Made by a program: the position numbers and the translations under genes | In this document: positions 51,239 to 58,938 of the stretch, one piece after another | Position numbering within the stretch: the first letter of the stretch is position 1 | Layout of the letters: every line of letters starts with the position of its first letter | NCBI GenBank assembly: GCA_963706315.1 | Contig: CAVPMA010000014.1 | Location: 124,001 to 188,000, forward strand | Reading direction: 5' to 3' | Length of the DNA: 64,000 bases | Origin: CALMEC01 sp963706315 | Lineage (GTDB): Bacteria; Actinomycetota; Thermoleophilia; Miltoncostaeales; Miltoncostaeaceae | The notes under the pieces: generated by a model | What the model was told of the DNA's origin: nothing | Database searches by the model: none | Seen by the model: only the letters and a program-made list of their open reading frames with translations

Positions 51239-51478
51239 ATGCTTGTGCTCACCAGGAAGGCGAACCAGAGCATCATGATCGGTGACGGCATCGAGGTTTC
51301 CGTGCTGTCGGTGATGGGCGAGAAGGTCCGGATCGGGATCCAGGCACCCAGGGATGTGCCGGTCTTCCGAAAGGAAGTGTTCCTCGAGATCCAGGCCCAG
51401 AACGTCGAGGCGGCGCAGTCAAGCAAGGACGCGCTCGACAAGCCCCTCTGGATGATGAAGGACGCCGAGAACGGCTGA
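51239..51478 (+). CDS. csrA: Carbon storage regulator CsrA
   Basis: 79 residues from ATG 51239 with AAGGAGG upstream. The whole sequence is CsrA: MLVLTRKANQSIMIGDGIEV, VMGEKVRIGIQAPRDVPVFRKEV, then a C-terminal helix with EIQAQN. The RNA-contacting Arg in LTRK and in PVFRKEV are present. CsrA binds GGA motifs in mRNA leaders and blocks translation, in this group mainly of flagellin, under control of FliW (50,027). The last 20 residues extend beyond the E. coli protein, as is usual for FliW-controlled CsrA. Confidence 0.95.
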   Translation: MLVLTRKANQSIMIGDGIEVSVLSVMGEKVRIGIQAPRDVPVFRKEVFLEIQAQNVEAAQSSKDALDKPLWMMKDAENG

Positions 51479-51489
51479 CCCGGCCGGCG

Positions 51490-51882
51490 CTACGCGCCGA
51501 TCTGCGGTTCGTGCGTCAGCTCCACGCGCACACATGTGAAGTTCGGCGCGGCCTCCACGGTCACGTGGTCCGTCACCTGGCGGATGATCCAGAGCCCGCG
51601 GCCGCGCTTGCCGAGCATCAACGGGGGATGGTCCCGGACGATCGAACCGATGTCGAACCCGGCGCCGGCGTCGCTGACGGTCATGACAAGTCGCCCGTCA
51701 TACCAGGCGTGAACGGAGATCGGCGGCTCGCCGTGCTCGCGTGCGTTCGCGACCAGTTCGTCGAGCGCGAGCACGAGATCGCTCGCGCGGCCTGCGAATC
51801 CGTGGCGGTCCGCGAGGGTCCGGATCGCCGCGCGAACCTCGGGTATCTCTGTCGGATCGCCGGTCAACTCGACGGCGATCAT
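51490..51882 (-). CDS. Anti-sigma regulatory factor, HATPase (RsbW/SpoIIAB-like) type
   Basis: 130 residues from ATG 51882. The Bergerat ATPase motifs are visible: N-box LVLALDELVANAREHGEPP, G1 VSDAGAGFDIGS, and G2 GKRGRGLWIIRQVTDHV. C-terminal FTCVRVELTHEP closes the sheet. Proteins of this type phosphorylate anti-anti-sigma partners or act as switch kinases in stress signalling. No STAS-domain partner or sigma-B gene is nearby. It converges on csrA with an 11-base gap. Confidence 0.85.
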   Translation of the reverse strand: MIAVELTGDPTEIPEVRAAIRTLADRHGFAGRASDLVLALDELVANAREHGEPPISVHAWYDGRLVMTVSDAGAGFDIGSIVRDHPPLMLGKRGRGLWIIRQVTDHVTVEAAPNFTCVRVELTHEPQIGA

Positions 51883-52240
51883 CTCGCTGACGCCCTTGCC
51901 ACGTTGGATTCCGGTTGGTCTCGTCGGCTTCGGCATCGGTGTCGTGAAGTGAAGCATTTGGCGCGGCCGGCACACCCCAGGCCGGTCCGCGGGGACATCG
52001 CCGTGACCGGCGGGTCCGGGCGCATGCCGGCCGGACGCGAGTGCACCGTCCCCAGAAGTCCCGTGGAATTCGGCGGCTGCAAACCGTCGTGTCGCGGTGT
52101 CCTCCCTCGCGCGCTTACTCCCGATATGCACGCTCGGTGCGTCCTCGTCACGCTCGGTATTCGCGCGCCGAATCCTCACGCGACTTCCGGGACGGTGCAC
52201 TAGGATCGCCGCCACGTACGCCGAGGAGACGAGGGTTTCG
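51883..52240. other. Intergenic region between divergent genes
   Basis: 358 bases separate the HATPase gene (minus) and the L,D-transpeptidase (plus). Open frames on both strands here are Arg/Ser/Pro-rich shadows without ribosome sites. Promoters for both flanking genes must be here. A GAGGAGACGAGGG purine-rich stretch lies just before the transpeptidase start. I see no other structure. Confidence 0.4.
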
Positions 52241-53215
52241 ATGAGGTTGCGAGTGGTGGGGCTGGCATGCGCGTTGACGCTGGGCGTTGCGGTGCCCGGT
52301 GCCGTCGCCGCCGATCCCCCGGCCGCGGGCATGATCGCGGCGGACGTCAGCATCGACGGCGTTCCCGTCGGCGGCTTCTCGGTCGACGCCGCCCGACGCG
52401 CTGTCATCGACGCCCGCATCGCGCCGCGAGTCGCGGTGCTCGTGGTGAGCCTCAAAGGGCGGCGCACCGGAATCTCGCCGCAGGCGGCCGGCTGGTCGGC
52501 CGACCTCGACGGGGCCATCACGACGGCGCTTACGTACGGTCGAACGGTGCCGCTCGCCGGGCCGGTGGACGTCCCGCTCGTGCAGCGGGTCGACCGGGCC
52601 AAGCTCCGGACGGTGCTGAGCTTCCGCGCGCCCCAGGTCGAGGTGGTTCCCGTCGACGCGACGCTCCTGTTCCGCAACGGACGCCCCAAGGTGCGGCCGC
52701 CGCGCATCGGCACCATGGTGGACATTGCGAAGGCGGTGCCGCTCGTGGCGGATGCGATGTTCACCCGGGCCACCCCGTTCGTGGACCTCCCGGTCAAGCG
52801 GGTCCGGCCGGCGAGGATGACCGTCGGGACGAGTATCGTGGTGAGCCGCGCGAATCGTGTGCTCACCCTGTACCGCGAGGCACGGAAGGTCCGCACGTTC
52901 CGCATCGCGGTCGGCACGAGCGGCCACCCCACGCCGCGCGGGCTGTTCAGCATCATCATGAAGCAGCGCAACCCCACGTGGTTCCCGCCGGACTCGCCCT
53001 GGGCGAAGGGCCTCGGCCCGGTTCCGCCCGGCCCCGGCAACCCGCTCGGAACCCGCTGGATGGGCACGAGCGCACCCGCGGTCGGGATCCACGGCACGCC
53101 CGCGTCGAGTTCGATCGGCACCGCCGCCTCCCATGGCTGCATCCGGATGTACATCCGCGACGCCGAGTGGCTCTACGAGCGGGTCACGATCGGCACGCCG
53201 GTGCTCATCCGGTAG
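52241..53215 (+). CDS. Secreted L,D-transpeptidase (YkuD)
   Basis: 324 residues from ATG 52241; an open frame upstream is shadow. Signal peptide 1-24 (RLRVVGLACALTLGVAVPGAVAA). Residues 30-190 resemble peptidoglycan-binding modules found before YkuD or VanW domains (VSIDGVPVGGFSVDAARRAV). The YkuD domain (about 195-324) has the full catalytic signature: IHGTPASSSIGTAASHGCIRM, with catalytic His and Cys. It makes 3-3 cross-links in peptidoglycan or attaches proteins outside the membrane. Stands alone. Confidence 0.92.
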   Translation: MRLRVVGLACALTLGVAVPGAVAADPPAAGMIAADVSIDGVPVGGFSVDAARRAVIDARIAPRVAVLVVSLKGRRTGISPQAAGWSADLDGAITTALTYGRTVPLAGPVDVPLVQRVDRAKLRTVLSFRAPQVEVVPVDATLLFRNGRPKVRPPRIGTMVDIAKAVPLVADAMFTRATPFVDLPVKRVRPARMTVGTSIVVSRANRVLTLYREARKVRTFRIAVGTSGHPTPRGLFSIIMKQRNPTWFPPDSPWAKGLGPVPPGPGNPLGTRWMGTSAPAVGIHGTPASSSIGTAASHGCIRMYIRDAEWLYERVTIGTPVLIR

Positions 53216-53278
53216 CGGCCGCCATGCCGCCGTGCCCGGGTTCGCACCGACACCCGGGCCCCGCGGCCTGCGACCCGG

Positions 53279-53801
53279 TCAGCGGAAGCGCTGGGGGAAC
53301 TGCCTGATGATGCCGTCGGAGAGCATGTCGGCCATGAGGAGCGCCTGGGTGTGCACGAGATCGAAGGCGCGCACGTCGGCGGCCCAGTCGCCCGTCAGCC
53401 TGGCCACCGCCTCGTCGGTGGTGAGCTTGAGGTGCCCGCGCATCATCTGGCGCATCTCCGCGCGCCGCCCTGCGCTCGGGTTGGCGCGTGCGAGGAAGTC
53501 GGCGATCTGATTGGCGTTGCGCGCCCATCGGGTCTGCGCACGGATGAGGGCAGCGTGGTCGCCGGCCTTCGCCGCGGTGAGTACGTCGACCGCGATCAGG
53601 ATGTGGGCGCGGAGCAGGGTGGTCAGCCGGGCGCCCGCGGCCCTGCCGTAGTACGGGGCGATCGCGTTGCCGATGTCCGTCTGATTGCGCAGCAGCCTGG
53701 CCTCGCTCGCGCCGAGGCTTGGGGAGGTCGGCGGCGAAGTCGACGATCGCCATCCGGGTCCACGCGATGTGTTCCTCCCACTGGGAGGCACGTCTATACA
53801 C
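53279..53801 (-). pseudogene. Conserved four-helix-type hypothetical protein, broken by a one-base shift
   Basis: The C-terminal 145 residues are in one frame (SLGASEARLLRNQTDIGNAI, RAHILIAVDVLTAAKAGD, NANQIADFLARANPS, QFPQRFR). The N-terminal part, QWEEHIAWTRMAIVDFAADLP, is in another. The switch falls at TTGGGG (53719-53724); removing one base joins the halves (DLPSLGAS). The joined protein, about 173 residues from a GTG at 53801, matches a helical family of unknown function with WEEH, N-Q-x-D-I-G and RQFPARF-like ends. The conserved His and Asp pattern hints at metal binding. I consider it a functional gene with a sequence error. Confidence 0.65.
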
Positions 53802-53818
53802 AAGCCCTCCGCGCCGGG

Positions 53819-54028
53819 CTAACGCGCCGCTCGCCCGACCGGTGTGCATGGCGGGGTCTGGTGCCCAAGAGCGGGCGCCGTCCCGTGGCCTGGACCAAGG
53901 GTTGACGCTTCGGACGCCGTGCACGGGCGGGGTTGGGCCTTCCCGGACCCGCTGAAGCTCACTGACGAAATGACAAGGCCGACGATAAAGATGGCGATGA
54001 CGGCGGCTCGCACACGGCGGGGGGTCAT
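53819..54028 (-). CDS. Possible small exported peptide
   Basis: 69 residues from ATG 54028. A basic start (MTPRRVR) and hydrophobic helix (AAVIAIFIVGLVISSVSF) look like a signal peptide or anchor. The rest is low-complexity Gly/Pro/Thr with two cysteines. The ribosome site is weak (GGTGG). No family recognised. It lies in a 1.3-kb stretch without ordinary genes, so it may be real or chance. Confidence 0.3.
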   Translation of the reverse strand: MTPRRVRAAVIAIFIVGLVISSVSFSGSGKAQPRPCTASEASTLGPGHGTAPALGHQTPPCTPVGRAAR

Positions 54029-54212
54029 CCACCGCGCGTGGAACATCCGTAAACCCCAGCGAGCGCCGCTGGCACCAGACATCGCGAGCAAAGCGCACCC
54101 CGCGCACATGGCGCGAAGCTACCGGCACCGCATCACCCTGTCATCAAGGGGGGTCCCGGCGAGACGTGCCACCCTCGGAGCCGTGTCACTACGGGGCGCG
54201 CTAACCCGCTAT

Positions 54213-54518
54213 CTACGACCCTGGTAGAAACGGTCGTGACTCCTTCAATGCATGAACGGGACGAACCGAGGCGTCTCCCGCGACTCGCCCCGGATGGCGG
54301 GGTGGCCCGGCACGGGCTATGCCACTGCCACGGCCGAACCCCCTCTCGCGCCGCAGCCTCCGAGCGTGCAACCAGTTTGGCCCGAGTCTAGGAAGGACTG
54401 GCCGACCGCCCAGCGCGGTCTCCGGGCGCTCGAATCTGCGGCGGTCACGGAGCCTCTTGACGCCAGCCGCGATGAACGGCCCTCCGAAAACGACCGCGTC
54501 GCCGAGCACCGTAAACAT
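54213..54518 (-). CDS. Possible small basic protein
   Basis: 101 residues from ATG 54518, eight bases after GGAAG. It begins with a hydrophobic glycine-containing stretch (MFTVLGDAVVFGGPFIAAGV), followed by a strongly basic tail (KRLRDRRRFERP, HARRLRRERGFGRGSG). It lies downstream of the exported-peptide ORF at 54317-54826 on the same strand, overlapping it in another frame. No homologous family recognised. Base composition is less GC-biased at third positions than in neighbouring genes, so this may be chance. Confidence 0.3.
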   Translation of the reverse strand: MFTVLGDAVVFGGPFIAAGVKRLRDRRRFERPETALGGRPVLPRLGPNWLHARRLRRERGFGRGSGIARAGPPRHPGRVAGDASVRPVHALKESRPFLPGS

Positions 54519-54826
54519 GTTGCTGTCTTCCAAGCCGCACACGAAACGCAACCTACGTTCCCATGATCACGGCGGCAAGGAGTGGAACGACACCAACGGA
54601 GCGGACACAGCCAACGCACAGCGCGCATGCCCTGTCGAAGCGCCAACTCCCCGGCGATTGCCGTGCCGTGCGAGCGGTGCGCGGCGTGTGCGTCGGCGAG
54701 CGCCGAGCCGCCGCCGGACGCACCAACGGCGAGGAGCGCGCTCATCAGGGCGGTCGCGAGCATGGCGGGAACGACCAGCAGGACGCGCCGGCGTGTGCGT
54801 CGTTGACGTCCCATGTCGGCGCTCAT
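54317..54826 (-). CDS. Possible exported protein, 3' part doubtful
   Basis: 169 residues as printed, ATG 54826 overlapping the stop of a 31-residue ORF (ATGA). The N-terminus is convincing: MGRQRRTRRR, then hydrophobic LLVVPAMLATALMSALLAVG and a likely cleavage site after SALADAHA. After about residue 60 the sequence turns Cys/Arg/Ser-rich and implausible. Removing one C of CCCC at 54649-54652 gives a 90-residue version instead. That version ends in a second hydrophobic helix (VGVVPLLAAVIMGT) with its stop at 54553. I cannot decide which is real. No family recognised. Confidence 0.4.
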   Translation of the reverse strand: MSADMGRQRRTRRRVLLVVPAMLATALMSALLAVGASGGGSALADAHAAHRSHGTAIAGELALRQGMRAVRWLCPLRWCRSTPCRRDHGNVGCVSCAAWKTATCLRCSATRSFSEGRSSRLASRGSVTAADSSARRPRWAVGQSFLDSGQTGCTLGGCGARGGSAVAVA

Positions 54827-54918
54827 CCGGCCGGAGGGACGGTGGGAGTGGGCGTGCGGCCGGGAGGGCAGGCCGCGTGCATCACGTCGAGCCAGTTGCG
54901 GATTTCGTTGGTCTTCAT
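54823..54918 (-). CDS. 31-residue small protein with a strong ribosome site
   Basis: ATG 54918 is preceded by GGAGG at ideal spacing (GGAGGATCG-ATG). The peptide begins MKTNEIRNWLDVMHAACPPG and ends in a Pro/Thr tail. Its stop overlaps the start of the exported-protein ORF (ATGA), so it could be a coupled leader or a small effector. One cysteine in the middle. No match to a known family. The quality of the initiation region is the main reason to call it. Confidence 0.45.
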   Translation of the reverse strand: MKTNEIRNWLDVMHAACPPGRTPTPTVPPAG

Positions 54919-55024
54919 CGATCCTCCGCTCAGCGGGTTGGGGCCGCCGAAGCACCGGCGGTCTCACCTTCCGGGATGGGAGCGTCCGTTTGCGCTCGAT
55001 CACTTGGCGTCGCGAGCCGGCGGT

Positions 55025-55065
55025 CTCTTACCCCGGATTAGGGTTCGCCGATCCGGGGGTAAGAG
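55025..55065. repeat. Strong inverted repeat (hairpin)
   Basis: CTCTTACCCCGGAT (55025-55038) and ATCCGGGGGTAAGAG (55051-55065) are reverse complements apart from one extra C/G, with a 12-base loop. There is no T run. It lies 107 bases upstream of the small-ORF cluster on the minus strand and 69 bases before the plus-strand gene at 55134, so it could serve either as an operator or as an RNA hairpin. Confidence 0.75.
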
Positions 55066-55133
55066 ATCGGCGTGACGCGACACGAAGTGGGGAATGGACG
55101 TCGAGCCAAGACCGTCGATCGACTGGTAAGAAC

Positions 55134-55388
55134 GTGACCGGGAGCGACACTCACCACGGCATGGGCGAACGCGCAGCACGGTCCGATGCGAGGCTCGCGG
55201 GCGAGGTCATCGCCTGGCGCAGACGGCGCCTCGGCGCCGCGGGCTTCACCCCGGGGCTCGCGGGCCGCCTGGCCCGTGACTGCCGCTACGACCTGCACGC
55301 ACTGATCGCCCTGACCGAGTGTGGATGCCCTCCCGAGCTTGCCGCACGGATCCTCGCGCCGCTGGAGACGGGCCGCGGGCCATGCTGA
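55134..55388 (+). CDS. Small conserved actinobacterial hypothetical protein
   Basis: 84 residues from a GTG at 55134; an ATG at 55161 is an alternative. The core is the pattern AGEVIAWRRRRLGAAGFTPGL, then ARDCRYDLHALIALTECGCPP and ELAARILAPL. It is seen in many short actinobacterial proteins without a known function. It is helical, with two or three cysteines. It overlaps the start of an ECF sigma gene, so it is likely co-expressed with it. Confidence 0.7.
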   Translation: MTGSDTHHGMGERAARSDARLAGEVIAWRRRRLGAAGFTPGLAGRLARDCRYDLHALIALTECGCPPELAARILAPLETGRGPC

Positions 55389-56098
55389 GCGCGTCGCCCG
55401 CGAGTACCCTCACGGGCATGGGATCCTCGACACGCAAGCCCGCGGCAGTCGAGGATGAGTCGGGCGTCCGGCGAATCGACGCTGCATCGCGCGCATGGCT
55501 CGAGGAGCTCCGCGGTCAGGGCACGGGACGCGAGGCGGCAATCGGGCGCCTGCACGTGCTCCTCCTTCGGGCCGCGCGTTTCGAGGTCGCCCGCCGCCGT
55601 CTCGTGATGCCCCACGTCCGGGGCGGCGACTTCGACGACCTCGCGAACCAGGCTGCCGACGACGCCCTCGTCGCGGTGCTCGCCCATCTCGACGACTTCC
55701 GGGGCGAGAGCCGCTTCACGACCTGGGCCTACAAGTTCGCCCTGCTGGAGGCGGCGGTCAAGCTCCGCCGCCGGGCGTGGCAGGGCCGCGAGATTCCGCT
55801 CTCCGAGCCCGCCGACATCGAACTGCTTCCGGGGGGCGGCCCTTCGCCGCACGAGACCCTGGAGCAGCGCGAGCTCATCGTCGCCGTGCGCGACGCGATC
55901 CGGGGGGCCCTTACCCCGCATCAACGCGAGGTCTTCGTGGCGCTCGCCCTCACCGGCGTGCCCATCGACGTCCTGGCGGAACGCCTCGGGACGACCCGCG
56001 GGGCGCTCTACAAGACGCTCCACGATGCCCGCCGGAAGCTCCGTGGCGAGCTCGCCCGACGCGGCCTCGCGCTGCCCGACCCGAAGGCCGGCCGATGA
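55382..56098 (+). CDS. RNA polymerase sigma factor, sigma-70 family (ECF-like)
   Basis: 238 residues from ATG 55382; an ATG at 55418 is also possible. The N-terminal 40 residues are variable. Region 2: REAAIGRLHVLLLRAARFEVARRR, DFDDLANQAADDALVAVLAHLDDF, GESRFTTWAYKFALLEAAVKL. Region 4: TPHQREVFVALALTGVPIDVLAERLGTTRGALYKTLHDAR. The GTTRGALYK recognition helix is typical of ECF groups with zinc anti-sigma partners. The next gene overlaps by four bases and encodes such a partner. Confidence 0.9.
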   Translation: MLSASPASTLTGMGSSTRKPAAVEDESGVRRIDAASRAWLEELRGQGTGREAAIGRLHVLLLRAARFEVARRRLVMPHVRGGDFDDLANQAADDALVAVLAHLDDFRGESRFTTWAYKFALLEAAVKLRRRAWQGREIPLSEPADIELLPGGGPSPHETLEQRELIVAVRDAIRGALTPHQREVFVALALTGVPIDVLAERLGTTRGALYKTLHDARRKLRGELARRGLALPDPKAGR

Positions 56099-56343
56099 CC
56101 GACCCCCAGAACCTCGCCGATCGCCTCGGCCGTCTGCTTGGCTCCGAGGGCCCCGACATCGGCTGCGCGCGGTGCTTCGAGGAGCTCGACCGGTACGTCG
56201 AGCTCGAGCTCGCCGGGCGTGACGCGGATGAAGCCGTTCCGGGCATGCGCGTGCACCTGGAGGGATGCCCGGCCTGTGCAGAGGAGCGCGACAGCCTGCT
56301 CGAGTTCGTCGCGCACGACGACGCGGAGGGACGCGCACGATGA
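56095..56343 (+). CDS. Zinc-finger (zf-HC2-like) anti-sigma protein
   Basis: 82 residues, ATG 56095 overlapping the sigma stop (ATGA). Soluble, no membrane helix. The anti-sigma zinc motif is visible: MRVHLEGCPACAEERDSLLEF (H-x3-C-x2-C), with an earlier GCARCFEELDRYVELELAG supplying a Cys pair and helix. It should bind and inhibit the adjacent sigma factor, possibly releasing it on oxidation or zinc loss. The downstream FAD reductase overlaps it, which fits a redox connection. Confidence 0.85.
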   Translation: MTDPQNLADRLGRLLGSEGPDIGCARCFEELDRYVELELAGRDADEAVPGMRVHLEGCPACAEERDSLLEFVAHDDAEGRAR

Positions 56344-57581
56344 GCGTGAAGCAGACGATGGTGATCGTGGGCGCAAGCCTGGCCGGTGCGAAGGCGGCCG
56401 AGACGCTGCGCGACGAGGGCTTCGAGGGGCGGGTCGTCCTGATCGGCGACGAGCCCGAGCGACCCTACGAGCGTCCACCCCTCTCCAAGGACTACCTGCG
56501 GGGCGATGCCGAGCGGGCGACGGTCTACGTGCACGACGAGGGCTTCTACGCGACCCGGGACATTGAGCTGCGCACGTCCTGTCCCGTCGAGGCGATCGAC
56601 GTCGCGTCGAGCGAGGTCGTCCTCGGCGCGGGCGAGCGGATCGCCTACGACCGTCTGCTCCTGACCGTCGGCGCCGAGCCGCGGCGCCTGCCGGTTCCCG
56701 GGGCCGACCTCGACGGCGTGCTCTTCCTTCGCACCCTCGCCGACAGCGACGAGCTTCGCTCCCGTCTGGAGGCCGGCGGGCATGTCGTCGTGATCGGAGC
56801 GGGCTGGATCGGGGCCGAGGCCGCAGCATCCGCCCGCCAGAAGGGGCTCGAGGTCACGCTGATCGAGCAGGCCGGCGTTCCGCTGGAGCGGGTGCTCGGC
56901 GCCGAGATCGGCGCGATCTACCGCGACGTCCACACCGATCACGGCGTGCGCTTCCTCGGCGGAGCCGGCGTCCTGGGCTTCGAGGGCGCGGGGCGGGTGG
57001 AACGGGTGCGCCTCGCCGACGGGCGCGCGATCGACTGCGACTTCGCGGTGGTCGGCGTCGGCGTGACCCCGCGCACCGAGCTCGCCGAGCGATCCGGCCT
57101 CACCGTCGACAACGGCATCGTCGTCGACGAGCTCCTGGCGACGAGCGTCCCGGCGATCTTCGCCGCGGGAGACGTCGCGAACGCCCACCACCCGTTCTAC
57201 GGCACGCGGATCCGCGTCGAGCACTGGGCGAATGCCCTCAACCAGGGTCCCGCCGCGGCGCGCGCGATGCTGGGGAAGGGCACGGCGTACGACCGTCTGC
57301 CGTACTTCTTCTCCGACCAGTACGACGTCGGCATGGAGTACTCGGGACACGCGACCGAGTGGGACCGCATCGTCCTTCGCGGCGACGCGGACTCCCGGGA
57401 GTTCATCGCCTTCTGGTTGAAGGACGAGCGCGTCGCCGCCGGGATGAACGTCAACGTGTGGGACGTCACGGACCCCATCCAGTCGCTCATCCGCAGCCGT
57501 GCCCGGGTCGATCCCGCCGCCCTGGCAGACCCGGACGTGCCCTTGGAGGATCTCGCGTCGGGCGCCCCGCCATCTCGTTGA
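56340..57581 (+). CDS. FAD-dependent ferredoxin reductase-type oxidoreductase
   Basis: 413 residues, ATG 56340 overlapping the anti-sigma stop. Two dinucleotide folds: FAD site VIVGASLAGAKAAETLRDEGF and NAD(P)H site VVIGAGWIGAEAAASARQKG. The FAD C-motif is IFAAGDVAN, then GTRIRVEHWANALNQG. The C-terminal reductase domain ends in YFFSDQYDVGMEYSGHA and FWLKDERVAAGMNVN. This is the rhodocoxin/putidaredoxin reductase type, passing electrons from NAD(P)H to a ferredoxin for a P450 or dioxygenase. No such partner is nearby; it may serve stress response given its sigma-factor operon. Confidence 0.93.
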   Translation: MSVKQTMVIVGASLAGAKAAETLRDEGFEGRVVLIGDEPERPYERPPLSKDYLRGDAERATVYVHDEGFYATRDIELRTSCPVEAIDVASSEVVLGAGERIAYDRLLLTVGAEPRRLPVPGADLDGVLFLRTLADSDELRSRLEAGGHVVVIGAGWIGAEAAASARQKGLEVTLIEQAGVPLERVLGAEIGAIYRDVHTDHGVRFLGGAGVLGFEGAGRVERVRLADGRAIDCDFAVVGVGVTPRTELAERSGLTVDNGIVVDELLATSVPAIFAAGDVANAHHPFYGTRIRVEHWANALNQGPAAARAMLGKGTAYDRLPYFFSDQYDVGMEYSGHATEWDRIVLRGDADSREFIAFWLKDERVAAGMNVNVWDVTDPIQSLIRSRARVDPAALADPDVPLEDLASGAPPSR

Positions 57582-57591
57582 CGGCCGGCGG

Positions 57592-58929
57592 CTACTTCGG
57601 TCGGAGGTCGCCGTTCAGGGAGGCGAGGATGCGGGCCGCGTCGACCGGGGGAACGAGGGCGCGGATGAGCGTGCCGTCGGGCCCGGCTTCCTGCTCCACC
57701 TCGCGGCCGACGGTGTAGATCTCGGACACGATCGAGCCGCGCGTGTACGGCACGAGGACCTCGAGCTGGGTCAACCGGGAACGGGCGAACTGCACGAGCC
57801 GAGCGCGGAGGACGTCGAAGCCCTCGCCGGTGAGTGCGGAGACCTCGACCGCGTCGGGATGGCGGAAGCCGAGTTCCCGCCGCGACTCCGCGTCGAGGAC
57901 GTCGACCTTGTTCAGCACGAGGAGCCGCGGGACGTGCACCGCGCCGATCTCGTTGAGCACGTCGAGAACCGCGACCTCCCGGGTGAGGCGCCGCTCCTCG
58001 GGTTCGCCGGCATCCGCGACATGGAGGATGAGATCGGCGTCGCACGTCTCCTCCAGCGTCGACTTGAACGCCTCCACGAGCTGATGCGGCAGGTTCCGGA
58101 TGAAGCCCACCGTGTCCGACAGGAGGAAGCGCGTGCCGTCGAGCTCGAATGCCCTCGTCGTCGGATCGAGCGTCTCGAAGAGGGAGTCGTTCACCTGCAC
58201 CGCGGCCCCGGTCATCGCGTTCATGAGGCTCGACTTGCCCGCATTCGTGTATCCCGCGAGCGCGAGGCGCGGCACCGCAGACGCCACTCGCCGCGATCGC
58301 ATGACGTTCCGCGAGCGTTCCAGGTCGCGAAGCCGCGCGCGCAGCACGGACATGCGCGAGCGCAGCAGGCGCCGGTCCGACTCGAGCTGCGTCTCACCCG
58401 GACCACGGGTGCCGACGCCGCCGCCGAGGCGCTCGAGGTGCTGCCACAATCCCTCCTGGCGGGCGTAGTTGTACTCGAGCTGGGCCAGCTCGACCTGGAG
58501 CTTCCCCTCCGCCGTGTGGGCGTGCAGCGCGAAGATGTCGAGGATCAGGCCGGTCCGGTCGATCACCCGCTTGCTGAGCCGGTCCTCGAGGATGCGCTGC
58601 TGGCCCGGGGTGAGCTCGCCTTCCACGGCGACCAAGTCGGGCTTCGCCCGCTTCACGACGTCGATGAGCTCCTCGAGGCGTCCCTTCCCGAGATAGGTCC
58701 GCGGGTTCGGGGCGTCACGGTGTTGGACGAGGGTCTCCACCACCTCGGCGCCGGCGGTGCGCAGGAGCTCCCGGTGCTCGGCGAGCCGGTCTGCCTCCTC
58801 GTCGCCCGTGACGTTCAGGGAGGCGACCACCACCGCCCGCTCCACCGGCTTGCCGGTCGGGAACGGGCGCTCCTGCTTCTCGTGCTCCGGCTTCGCCTTG
58901 CCGCGATATGTGCGTTGCAGCTCACCCAT
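57592..58929 (-). CDS. hflX: Ribosome-associated GTPase HflX
   Basis: 445 residues from ATG 58929. N-terminal HflX domain (LSKRVIDRTGLILDIFALHA, AEGKLQVELAQLEYN, LGGGVGTRGPGETQLESDRR). G domain: G1 LAGYTNAGKSSLMNAM, switch I TTRAF, G3 LSDTVGFIRNLPHQLV, G4 LVLNKVD, G5 VSALTGEG. HflX splits stalled 70S ribosomes under stress. It is convergent with the FAD reductase and precedes no operon partner except the lipoprotein upstream (9-base gap). Confidence 0.95.
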   Translation of the reverse strand: MGELQRTYRGKAKPEHEKQERPFPTGKPVERAVVVASLNVTGDEEADRLAEHRELLRTAGAEVVETLVQHRDAPNPRTYLGKGRLEELIDVVKRAKPDLVAVEGELTPGQQRILEDRLSKRVIDRTGLILDIFALHAHTAEGKLQVELAQLEYNYARQEGLWQHLERLGGGVGTRGPGETQLESDRRLLRSRMSVLRARLRDLERSRNVMRSRRVASAVPRLALAGYTNAGKSSLMNAMTGAAVQVNDSLFETLDPTTRAFELDGTRFLLSDTVGFIRNLPHQLVEAFKSTLEETCDADLILHVADAGEPEERRLTREVAVLDVLNEIGAVHVPRLLVLNKVDVLDAESRRELGFRHPDAVEVSALTGEGFDVLRARLVQFARSRLTQLEVLVPYTRGSIVSEIYTVGREVEQEAGPDGTLIRALVPPVDAARILASLNGDLRPK

Positions 58930-58938
58930 CCAGGAGCA

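Noticed and set aside
54319..55041. 240-residue plus-strand ORF in the sparse region
   Set aside because: Arg/Pro/Ser-rich without start signals; the opposite strand holds better initiation sites.
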